Assembly (NCBI GenBank): GCA_050123375.1
Contig: JASFHF010000043.1
Coordinates: 1-15,131 of the forward strand
DNA: 15,131 nt
Direction: 5' to 3'
Origin: JASFHF01 sp050123375
GTDB taxonomy: Bacteria > Pseudomonadota > Gammaproteobacteria > UBA12402
Shown here: positions 6,416 through 13,039 of the stretch, one piece after another
Position numbering within the stretch: position 1 is the first letter of the stretch
How the letters are laid out: the number at the start of each line of letters is the position of its first letter
Notes under the pieces: model-generated
Told to the model about the DNA's origin: nothing
Database searches by the model: none
The model's input: the letters and a program-made list of their open reading frames with translations, nothing else
Translations under genes and position numbers: made by a program

Positions 6416-6522
6416 TACAAAACACCTCCAAGATTTGATTGTGAGTTACACGCATTTGATACAATTCCATGGCAAGAGATTGACAATCGTATATTTTAGC
6501 TTGCTTCAACAGATTAAAATTC

Positions 6523-6551
6523 TTGATTTAATTACAGAAACTACCTAAGAT
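6523..6551 (+). promoter_or_regulatory. Candidate promoter of lon
   Basis: TTGATT (6523-6528) and TAAGAT (6546-6551) are separated by 17 bases; each matches sigma-70 consensus at 4/6. They lie about 40 bases upstream of the lon start. lon is often heat-shock controlled, but no clear sigma-32 site was recognised. The rest of the 219-base gap between the Fic-like gene and lon holds a TTGACA at 6480-6485 without a good partner, and the Fic leader on the other strand. Confidence 0.35.
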
Positions 6552-6592
6552 CAAAATAAGGGTTCAATAATTTTACTTGTAGAGGTTATTTT

Positions 6593-9058
6593 ATGGGCGA
6601 GACAAAAGAACAGAAAAATAATGATGAAATGGTTCAGATTGATGAGTGTCCGGTTTTGCCTTTGCGTGACGTGGTGGTTTATCCCAATATGGTAATGCCG
6701 CTATTTGTTGGCAGAAAGTCTTCAGTATTGGCGCTTGAAAAAGCGATGAATGATACTAAGCGGGTATTATTGATAACACAGCGTGACGCTGAAATAGAAG
6801 AGCCTAAAGAAGATGAGTTGTACACAATTGGAACAATTGCTTCTATTTTACAGTTATTGAAATTGCCTGATGGTACCGTGAAGGTTTTAGTTGAGGGAGA
6901 ACATCGTGCCCAGATCAAAAAAATTATTCAGGAGCAAGATTATTTATTAGCTGAAGTCAATGTATTAGAGTCAAAATTTAAAGAAGATCGTGAAATAGAA
7001 ATTTTATTGCATACTGCGGAAGTTTTGTTTGAACAATATGTGAGGCTGAATAAAAAAATCCCAATAGAAATCTTGGGGACTTTGGAGAATATTGATGATA
7101 CCAATCGCTTGGTTGATATTATGATTGCACATTTGGTACTTAAAATAGCAGATAAACAGAATTTATTAGAAGCGTATGAATTAAGAGCAAGGTTGAATTT
7201 GTTGATTAAGTATCTGGAAAATGGTATCGATACGTTACAGATTCAGAAGCGGGTTAATACACGGGTAAAAAGTCAGATTGATAAATCGCAGCGTGAATAT
7301 TATTTAAATGAACAGATGAAGGCGATTCAAAAAGAGCTTGGTGATGCCGAAGGTGGGCATGATGAAGTTAAAGAGTTAGAGAGAAAAATTGCCGAATCCG
7401 GAATGTCAAAAGAAGCGAGGATTAAAGCTAAAACGGAATTGCAAAAATTAAAAATGATGCCGTCAATGTCTGCTGAAGCAACGGTTTGTAGAAACTATTT
7501 AGATGCGTTAATTAATGTTCCGTGGAAAAAGAAATCGAAAATTAATCGTGATCTTGAAAGAGCCGAGAAAATTTTAAACGATGAACATTATGGTTTAGAA
7601 AAAGTAAAAGAGCGAATTATTGAATATTTGGCGGTGCAAAGTCGTGTAGAAAAATTAAAAGGCCCGATTTTATGTTTAGTTGGTCCTCCTGGAGTAGGTA
7701 AAACTTCATTAGGAAGATCAATTGCGCATGCAACAGGCCGTAAATTTGTTCGCATGTCGTTAGGCGGTATGCGTGATGAAGCTGAAATTCGTGGCCATCG
7801 TCGAACATATATTGGAGCTTTACCTGGTAAGATTATTCAAAATATTACTAAAACACGTGTACGCAATCCATTATTTTTGCTTGATGAAGTTGATAAAATG
7901 GCGATGGATTTTCGTGGTGATCCTGCGTCCGCATTGTTAGAAGTTTTGGATCCGGAACAAAATAATTCTTTTAATGATCATTATTTAGAAGTTGATTATG
8001 ATTTATCAGATGTAATGTTTGTGACTACGGCAAATACTGCTATTGCGATTCCGCCTCCATTGTTTGATCGTATGGAAGTGATTGAACTTGCAGGTTACAC
8101 TGAAGATGAAAAAATTAATATTGCACAGCGCCATTTGATTAAAAAACAGTTGGAAGCAAACGGATTGCAGGCCAAAGAAATTACTTTTTCTGAAGATGCA
8201 TTGCGCGATATTATTCGTTATTATACGCGTGAAGCAGGGGTGCGTAATCTTGAGCGCGCGATTGCAAAAATTTGTCGCAAAGTAGTTAAATCAATTTTAC
8301 AAAAATCGTCGCGCAAAGAAGTTAGTATTAAATCTGAAAATCTTGAAGAATATTTAGGCGTGCGTAAATATCGTTTTGGTGAAGCTGAAAAAGAAGATCA
8401 GATTGGTGAAGTTACCGGTTTAGCGTGGACTGAAGTAGGCGGTGAATTACTTTCGATTGAATCAGCAATTATGCCTGGGAAAGGTAATGCAATTATTACT
8501 GGTCAGTTAGGTGAAGTTATGCAGGAATCAGTGCAGGCTGCATTGTCAGTAGTTAGAAACCGTGCCAGTAGTTTAGGCATTAAACCGGAAATTTTTGAAA
8601 AGAATGATATTCATATTCACGTGCCTGAAGGCGCAATACCTAAAGATGGTCCAAGTGCAGGAGTTGCAATGTGTACCACTTTAGTTTCAGTACTTACAAA
8701 AAATCCTGTGCGGGCAGATGTTGCTATGACTGGTGAAATAACTTTGCGTGGAGAAGTATTACCTATTGGCGGTTTGAAAGAAAAACTTTTAGCAGCACGA
8801 CGCGGTGGTATTAAGCAAGTAATTATTCCGGAAGAAAATAGTAAAGATTTGAAAGAAATACCAAATAACATTACAGATCAGTTAAAAATTCATCCGGTGC
8901 GTTGGATTGATGATGTGTTTAGATTGGCATTAGTGCAATCAACTGCAACAACAAAAATTAAAGCCAAACCAAAGACTAAAACGAAAGCAAAAGTAAAAAC
9001 AAAAGTGAAAACAAAATCTAAAATCAAGTCCAAATCCAAAAAGAAGCAAGGATCATGA
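6593..9058 (+). CDS. lon: Lon, ATP-dependent serine-lysine protease, with an unusual lysine-rich tail
   Basis: A hexameric cytoplasmic protease that removes misfolded and short-lived regulatory proteins. 821 residues from ATG 6593, behind AGAGGT at 6581-6586. Substrate-binding N domain from CPVLPLRDVVVYPN near residue 18; a helical middle domain; AAA+ Walker A GPPGVGKT (364-371) and Walker B with Asp431-Glu432 (LFLLDEVDKM). In the protease domain the catalytic dyad is Ser688 (PKDGPSAG) and Lys731 (second Lys of GGLKEK), 43 apart as in E. coli. The normal family end is reached near residue 783; residues 784-821 are an extra tail in which lysine occupies nearly every second position (17 Lys). 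The gene is flanked by inserted minus-strand genes on both sides. Confidence 0.97.
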   Translation: MGETKEQKNNDEMVQIDECPVLPLRDVVVYPNMVMPLFVGRKSSVLALEKAMNDTKRVLLITQRDAEIEEPKEDELYTIGTIASILQLLKLPDGTVKVLVEGEHRAQIKKIIQEQDYLLAEVNVLESKFKEDREIEILLHTAEVLFEQYVRLNKKIPIEILGTLENIDDTNRLVDIMIAHLVLKIADKQNLLEAYELRARLNLLIKYLENGIDTLQIQKRVNTRVKSQIDKSQREYYLNEQMKAIQKELGDAEGGHDEVKELERKIAESGMSKEARIKAKTELQKLKMMPSMSAEATVCRNYLDALINVPWKKKSKINRDLERAEKILNDEHYGLEKVKERIIEYLAVQSRVEKLKGPILCLVGPPGVGKTSLGRSIAHATGRKFVRMSLGGMRDEAEIRGHRRTYIGALPGKIIQNITKTRVRNPLFLLDEVDKMAMDFRGDPASALLEVLDPEQNNSFNDHYLEVDYDLSDVMFVTTANTAIAIPPPLFDRMEVIELAGYTEDEKINIAQRHLIKKQLEANGLQAKEITFSEDALRDIIRYYTREAGVRNLERAIAKICRKVVKSILQKSSRKEVSIKSENLEEYLGVRKYRFGEAEKEDQIGEVTGLAWTEVGGELLSIESAIMPGKGNAIITGQLGEVMQESVQAALSVVRNRASSLGIKPEIFEKNDIHIHVPEGAIPKDGPSAGVAMCTTLVSVLTKNPVRADVAMTGEITLRGEVLPIGGLKEKLLAARRGGIKQVIIPEENSKDLKEIPNNITDQLKIHPVRWIDDVFRLALVQSTATTKIKAKPKTKTKAKVKTKVKTKSKIKSKSKKKQGS

Positions 9059-9103
9059 CTCCATTTGATTTCGATGCAATCTCTTAAAATGAATAATATT
9101 AAC

Positions 9104-10198
9104 TTACGTGAATTTAATTCCAACAGTTAAGATAATTGGCACATCAAAACCAGGGTTGCGGGCAAAGAAATCGCCATTAGAATAATGTTGCAAACGTAAA
9201 GCAATATCTACCATATGATTTTTACCGATTTCTGCACCGATGCCTCCATAATCTTGCCATAAGGCATATCCGCCGAGATTTTTACCATAAATATGGTCAC
9301 GGTTCATTAAAGTTGGTCCGGCAATGCTGCAATTAATATATGGATTAAAGTATTTTGTACGCAATAGCCAAAAGCGTGCTTCAAGAAAAGCCGAAGCGGC
9401 GAATAAAGAATGTTGTGTTTTCCACTGTGCCAAATTTAATCCAGCATGTATAGAAAAAAATCTTGTAGTAAACAGATTATGCAGATAACCAATTATCCAT
9501 CCGCTATTTACTTGATTGTGAGTTAAGATAGATATGTGCAGAAATTTTTTATTGTAAAATCCAGCAAATATTTCATTTTTATTTTGCGTTTGATCTTTTT
9601 TGATGATTTCAAAAAATCGGTTTAAATGATAATTAACGCCGGCAGCTATGCTGTTAGTGTAAGGCAATTTTTGGCTGGTTTTTCTGGCGGCTCTTAATAA
9701 ATTAATTGTAGCATCCCAGTTGGCGGCAAAATGATATACTAATCCTATGCCGTAATTTGGTATTGCAGCATAATTTCCTGTTGGCAATACTTGTGTAGAA
9801 TTTATCTCGACACCTTTGCGCGCAACATAGCTGATGCCGGCCATTAAACTTAAAGCGATTTTTTGTGAGATTGGCATTAAATATTTGCCGTCTAAATAGA
9901 TTAAATTATGCGAAAATTTATGTTGGTTATTGCTTTGATCGGTTACATAAGCATTAGTGTTATATATAATACCAAATTCAACTCCAAAATTTGTAGCAGA
10001 ATCATAACCAAGTCGTAATTGCTGGGAAAATTTGCTTTGTTTGGGTTTTAAAGGTTCAGTATATGAATTATAGTTGATAGGACTATAACCTAGAGCTCCG
10101 CCAAAATACAAGCTTCCAGCTTTAGCTTTAATAGTTATGGAACATAGAACCAGCAGACATAATATTGATTTGGATACCATCCTTGTAAGTTTTGGCAT
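9104..10198 (-). CDS. PagL-like lipid A 3-O-deacylase / acyloxyacyl hydrolase-family outer-membrane protein
   Basis: 364 residues from ATG 10198, four bases after GGAGG; upstream in-frame ATGs lack this site. Residues 1-27 form a signal peptide ending AKA. Residues about 28-195 show alternating polar/hydrophobic strands of an OmpA-like outer-membrane barrel. Residues about 205-364 resemble PagL, which removes the 3-O-acyl chain of lipid A: FNPYINCSIAG, NLGG...FEDRIGAG-like WQDYGGIGAEIG, then LQHYSNGDFFARNPGFD. The catalytic His338 and Ser340 (HYSN) are present; the position 14 after His, Glu in Pseudomonas PagL, is Asp352. PagL precursors are about half this size, so this looks like two barrels in one chain. 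The gene is convergent with lon (45-base gap) and divergent from hupB. Confidence 0.65.
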   Translation of the reverse strand: MPKLTRMVSKSILCLLVLCSITIKAKAGSLYFGGALGYSPINYNSYTEPLKPKQSKFSQQLRLGYDSATNFGVEFGIIYNTNAYVTDQSNNQHKFSHNLIYLDGKYLMPISQKIALSLMAGISYVARKGVEINSTQVLPTGNYAAIPNYGIGLVYHFAANWDATINLLRAARKTSQKLPYTNSIAAGVNYHLNRFFEIIKKDQTQNKNEIFAGFYNKKFLHISILTHNQVNSGWIIGYLHNLFTTRFFSIHAGLNLAQWKTQHSLFAASAFLEARFWLLRTKYFNPYINCSIAGPTLMNRDHIYGKNLGGYALWQDYGGIGAEIGKNHMVDIALRLQHYSNGDFFARNPGFDVPIILTVGIKFT

Positions 10199-10220
10199 CT
10201 TACCTCCAAATATATAATAT

Positions 10221-10250
10221 AGTCTAGCATGCCTTTTGCAGAAGATGCAA
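10221..10250 (-). promoter_or_regulatory. Candidate extended -10 promoter of the pagL-like gene
   Basis: On the minus strand, TGCTAGACT gives an extended -10 (TG then TAGACT, 10226-10221), with TTGCAT (10250-10245) 18 bases upstream as a weak -35. It lies about 22 bases before the gene's start codon, which would give a short leader. Moderate matches only. Confidence 0.3.
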
Positions 10251-10267
10251 AAAAACATAACTCTTAC

Positions 10268-10297
10268 TTGACAGTTGTTTGATGCTATTGGTATAAG
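10268..10297 (+). promoter_or_regulatory. Strong sigma-70 promoter of hupB
   Basis: Perfect -35 TTGACA (10268-10273) and -10 TATAAG (10292-10297, 5/6), 18 bases apart, 86 bases before the hupB start codon. The strength fits an abundant nucleoid protein. It lies back to back with the pagL-like gene's candidate promoter, so the two divergent units may influence each other. Confidence 0.65.
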
Positions 10298-10383
10298 TTT
10301 ACTTCTGGCTTCGGCTAGTTTATGTAATAACGCTAATGCGCGTTAATAGCTTAATTTATGAACAAATATATGAGGATTATTTT

Positions 10384-10662
10384 ATGGGTATAACAAAAGC
10401 TGAAATTATTGAATCAATGGCAGAAGAGGCAGGTATAACCAAAGTTGCAGCAGAAAAAGCTTATGATGTATTGATAGGCGGTATTGTGCGAGGCGTCAAG
10501 CAAGGACCAGTTACTTTGGTTGGCTTCGGTACCTTTAGAATTTCTGAGCGTAAAGCAAGGACAGGTATTAACCCACGTACAGGTGAGAAGATCCAAATCG
10601 CCGCTACCAAAGCATTGGTATTCAAAGCTGGCAAAAAGACCAAAGAAGAAGTTAACGAGTAA
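10384..10662 (+). CDS. hupB: HU family DNA-binding protein
   Basis: 92-residue histone-like protein that binds and bends DNA as a dimer in the nucleoid. The family signature is plain: GFGTF at 47-51 and the DNA-binding arm ARTGINPRTGEKI at 58-70 with the conserved Asn-Pro tip. ATG 10384 is chosen because GAGGA (10372-10376) lies 7 bases upstream; an earlier in-frame ATG at 10336 would add 16 residues not found in HU. It stands between lon and ppiD, the standard hupB position, and has its own promoter and terminator. Assignment as HU rather than IHF rests on this position and on the sequence. Confidence 0.93.
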   Translation: MGITKAEIIESMAEEAGITKVAAEKAYDVLIGGIVRGVKQGPVTLVGFGTFRISERKARTGINPRTGEKIQIAATKALVFKAGKKTKEEVNE

Positions 10663-10690
10663 TTTTTTAGATGTGTAAGATTGGCATAGA

Positions 10691-10724
10691 ACCCCCTAAC
10701 AAATAAGTTTTAGGGGTTTTGTTC
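10691..10724 (+). terminator. Rho-independent terminator of hupB
   Basis: CCCCTAA (10693-10699) pairs with TTAGGGG (10710-10716), followed by TTTTGTTCTT. It lies 30 bases after the hupB stop and before tRNA-Val, as expected for the end of the hupB unit. Confidence 0.75.
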
Positions 10725-10746
10725 TTGGTTTTATCCCGATTTAATT

Positions 10747-10819
10747 GGGTGCTTAGCTCAGTTGGTAGAGCGTCGCCCTTACAAGGCGGATGTCGCAGGT
10801 TCGAGCCCTGCAGCACCCA
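10747..10819 (+). tRNA. tRNA-Val(TAC)
   Basis: Acceptor GGGTGCT pairs with AGCACCC, anticodon stem TCGCC/GGCGG with loop CTTACAA (anticodon TAC), T arm GCAGG/CCTGC with TTCGAGC, discriminator A10819, no encoded CCA. It lies directly after the hupB terminator. Valine and aspartate tRNAs are often neighbours in gammaproteobacteria; here the cyclase-like gene pair lies between them. Confidence 0.95.
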
Positions 10820-11036
10820 TATTAAAATCAAAATTCCATTAGGCCAGAATGCAATGTTCTGGGTCATCAGTTTATTGGGTCATCCCCAAATCTGAGGGTA
10901 CATCACATATAATTAAGCACATAATACTTTCGCACGGATGCGGTAGTTGTTAAAGTGTCTAAAGTCAATACTCTTCTTGAAAAAAATCTTTATTTTTCAA
11001 TTAATTATAATGAGTTCCGCACGTAATTTGATCATT
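10820..11036. other. AT-rich non-coding stretch with two small hairpins and a 9-bp direct repeat
   Basis: No convincing gene is seen. CCAGAA/TTCTGG (10844-10862, 7-base loop) and TTGGG/CCCAA (10875-10889, 5-base loop) form short stems. TGGGTCATC occurs twice (10860-10868 and 10876-10884), 16 bases apart. They could be binding sites or read-through hairpins after tRNA-Val; nothing decides between these. No copy of the tRNA-Val 3' end, as expected at an integration boundary, was noticed here. Confidence 0.35.
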
Positions 11037-11064
11037 TTGTGAACAGCTAAAATTGTACTATAAT
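11037..11064 (+). promoter_or_regulatory. Promoter of the cyclase-like gene
   Basis: A perfect -10 TATAAT (11059-11064) lies 16 bases after TTGTGA (11037-11042, 4/6 to the -35 consensus), 52 bases before the ATG at 11117. It makes the cyclase-like pair an independent transcription unit. Confidence 0.55.
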
Positions 11065-11116
11065 TGAACTTGCTGTGCTTTATTTAATCAAAATGGTGGG
11101 GAGGTAACAATCAGCA

Positions 11117-12385
11117 ATGTTTAAGAAGTATGACCCTTTTAAAAAACATCCACAAATACAAAAAAAAGTCAAAAAAGGTTTATATTTTGATATTCCTAAA
11201 AAACCATACGAAATTCCTGACGGTCTTAACTTAGATCCTAAAATAGCTAAAAAAATAGCAAAGTTTTTAAAAGAATATACTAAAGAAGGAATTCTTACTA
11301 TCTTGGAAATTAATCCAGATGTTCAGGTACTTCATAAATTATGGATGGCAGGAAAATTTCATGCTGTTTTAAAACCTCTTTCTGTTAAAAGTAAATCTGC
11401 AAAACGTTCTGCGTTATCTCCATTTATCATTGCTTGGCAAAAGGAATATATGTTAGGAGAACACAAATTTAAACCCATAGATTTAGAATACCCTATGGAG
11501 CATTTACGATATTTGTGTGAACAAGCAAAATGTGTGAAAATTTTATCAGCAAAAAATGGAATATTAAAAATACAAGATACTAAAACGTCAGAACGAAAAG
11601 TTTATATTATAAAAATTAAAGGTTTAAAAAGTTGTAGTAAAACTTTTTTCAAAAGTCAATTTTATAAAAAAGATCAAATGATAAAGATTTGCGAGGAAAA
11701 TGGCAAGCCTATAAAAGTGCAAGGTATATTTGAAAATGGTAAATGGAAACCTATAATTGCAGATATTGATGTACATAATTTTGGTGAAAAAACAACTAAT
11801 ACTATAAATTGCCTATCAAATAATACATCTTATAACACCACGTTTAAAAATGTTAATAGGAAGGATAAGACTATACAGTTAAAACAGGCATTAAGGCGAG
11901 AAATTAAAAAGTCACCGAAATTGGCAAGTTTCTTTACTAAAAAAGAGTTAAAAATATTATTCAATATTCCTAATTCTTTAGGCAAAATTTCAGCTAAAGA
12001 ATATTTGATTCTTTGTGGTATAAACAAAGCATGTGGTAGAATGGTAGTACAGCATGGATATACTGCTCAATTCCCTAGTAAAAAACCACTTTTGATACCT
12101 CGGAACAAATTTCCGTCTATTGAATACAAAAAATACTATGGTGCTCTTTTTTCTTCAGGACATGTTATTAATTTATGGGGTATAGCAGTTTTAGCTTTTT
12201 ATAAGCTTATGAATAAACACGGATATAATTTTTATATACACCAATCATGGGCAAAAGATATGAAGAAAATAACTGATTATCAGGGTAGTCAAATGGAAAG
12301 AACTTTGATAAGATACGGTTTAATAAAAAAGCGCAAGCCAATAAACACAACATATAGAAGTGCTTTTAATTTGAAAAACAAATAA
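11117..12385 (+). CDS. Divergent nucleotidyl-cyclase toxin-like protein (ExoY / edema factor / CyaA family)
   Basis: 422 residues from ATG 11117 behind GGGGAGG. Three regions match the ExoY/edema-factor catalytic layout. Region 1: LKPLSVKSKS, with Lys86 and Lys93 seven apart, parallels TKGFSVKGKSS of ExoY (catalytic K81 and K88, as recalled), followed by PFIIAWQ like GFICVDQ. Region 2: IIADIDVHNFG has Asp216 and Asp218, the metal ligands of the ADYD motif, 123 residues after Lys93 (about 125 in ExoY). Region 3: GKISAKEY...GRMVVQHG has His313, 95 residues after Asp218. Near the end GYNFYIHQSW matches GYHYTAHPDW of ExoY. Departures: the Asn six residues after the region-3 His is Phe319, so activity may be reduced. 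Such toxins make cyclic nucleotides inside host cells after activation by a host protein. No signal peptide. Lysine- and A-rich, suggesting transfer. The gene is followed 10 bases later by a small gene. Confidence 0.65.
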   Translation: MFKKYDPFKKHPQIQKKVKKGLYFDIPKKPYEIPDGLNLDPKIAKKIAKFLKEYTKEGILTILEINPDVQVLHKLWMAGKFHAVLKPLSVKSKSAKRSALSPFIIAWQKEYMLGEHKFKPIDLEYPMEHLRYLCEQAKCVKILSAKNGILKIQDTKTSERKVYIIKIKGLKSCSKTFFKSQFYKKDQMIKICEENGKPIKVQGIFENGKWKPIIADIDVHNFGEKTTNTINCLSNNTSYNTTFKNVNRKDKTIQLKQALRREIKKSPKLASFFTKKELKILFNIPNSLGKISAKEYLILCGINKACGRMVVQHGYTAQFPSKKPLLIPRNKFPSIEYKKYYGALFSSGHVINLWGIAVLAFYKLMNKHGYNFYIHQSWAKDMKKITDYQGSQMERTLIRYGLIKKRKPINTTYRSAFNLKNK

Positions 12386-12395
12386 GAAGTGCATT

Positions 12396-12710
12396 ATGAA
12401 AGATAATTGTAAACAATTGTATAGTGAGTTAAAAAAAGCGTTACAAAAATTAGCTGATTCAGGTCATAGCTCTTGTTTTCTTGAAGAAGATTTAATACCT
12501 TCTATTGAAATAAATAAACCATTACCTGAGGAAATAATTCAGTATTGCAAAGACATAACAGAGATGTCTAACCATTTGAAAACGAGAAGATCCCCAGATC
12601 GTAAACCATTTAAAAAAGAATTACTGTTTGATGAGGTTTTAAAAATTGTTTCGGAGATAAACAAATTTTTTGATGAAACTTTGCATAAACCTCAAACATG
12701 TTCAATTTAA
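12396..12710 (+). CDS. Small protein of unknown function, probably cotranscribed with the cyclase-like gene
   Basis: 104 residues, starting MKDNCKQLYSELKKALQ, 10 bases after the cyclase-like stop, so likely the second gene of the same unit. The ribosome site is weak (AAGAAG near 12384-12389), which suggests coupled translation. The predicted protein is helical and soluble with mixed charge, without signal peptide or membrane segment, and contains three cysteines. I do not recognise a family. Its size and position would suit a secretion chaperone or a protective partner for the cyclase-like protein, but nothing in the sequence shows that. Confidence 0.6.
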   Translation: MKDNCKQLYSELKKALQKLADSGHSSCFLEEDLIPSIEINKPLPEEIIQYCKDITEMSNHLKTRRSPDRKPFKKELLFDEVLKIVSEINKFFDETLHKPQTCSI

Positions 12711-12763
12711 AATTATTCGTAAAATTTTCTTTTTTAAATTGGTTTGGGTTTTTGAATTCTTAA

Positions 12764-12800
12764 CATTGCGAAAAATGGCCAAATGCGCCAATTTTCAATG
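12764..12800. repeat. Imperfect hairpin downstream of the small gene
   Basis: CATTG...AAAA.TGGC (12764-12779) pairs with GCCA.TTTT.CAATG (12787-12800) with small interruptions. It lies 54 bases after the small gene in the 231-base gap before tRNA-Asp. It lacks a T tract after the stem, so a terminator role for the cyclase-like unit is only possible. A second small stem GCTTT/AAAGC lies near 12872-12884. No gene is seen in the gap. Confidence 0.3.
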
Positions 12801-12889
12801 TCTATAAGCGCAATTTTACTTGATTGCCAAATATTGGTAAGGAATGTGTTTTTAGTTCGTAATGAATAGCTGCTTTGGCAAAGCGGCGC

Positions 12890-12919
12890 TTGACCTTATA
12901 TAATTATCTATGACATAAT
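12890..12919 (+). promoter_or_regulatory. Promoter of tRNA-Asp
   Basis: TTGACC (12890-12895, 5/6) and CATAAT (12914-12919, 5/6) are 18 bases apart, 22 bases before tRNA-Asp. The same TTGACC -35 appears before tRNA-Pro. It may also supply transcription of ppiD, which starts 21 bases after the tRNA. Confidence 0.55.
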
Positions 12920-12941
12920 CGCCTTTTTAAATATCAAGAAT

Positions 12942-13018
12942 GGAGTGGTAGTTCAGTTGGTTAGAATACCTGCCTGTCACGCAGGGGGTCGCGGGTTCGA
13001 GTCCCGTCCACTCCGCCA
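12942..13018 (+). tRNA. tRNA-Asp(GTC)
   Basis: Acceptor GGAGTGG pairs with CCACTCC, anticodon stem CCTGC/GCAGG with loop CTGTCAC (anticodon GTC), T arm GCGGG/CCCGT with TTCGAGT, discriminator G13015 and encoded CCA (13016-13018). Confidence 0.95.
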
Positions 13019-13039
13019 TCAAATTGCGGGATTACCATT

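Noticed and set aside
6480..6485. TTGACA as the lon -35 box
   Set aside because: No acceptable -10 hexamer lies 16-19 bases downstream.
10667..10867. 66-codon minus-strand frame over tRNA-Val
   Set aside because: It runs antisense through tRNA-Val and the hupB terminator; no ribosome site or protein-like features.
10820..12941. tRNA-integrated genomic island bounded by tRNA-Val or tRNA-Asp attachment repeats
   Set aside because: No integrase gene and no second copy of either tRNA 3' end was found in the interval.
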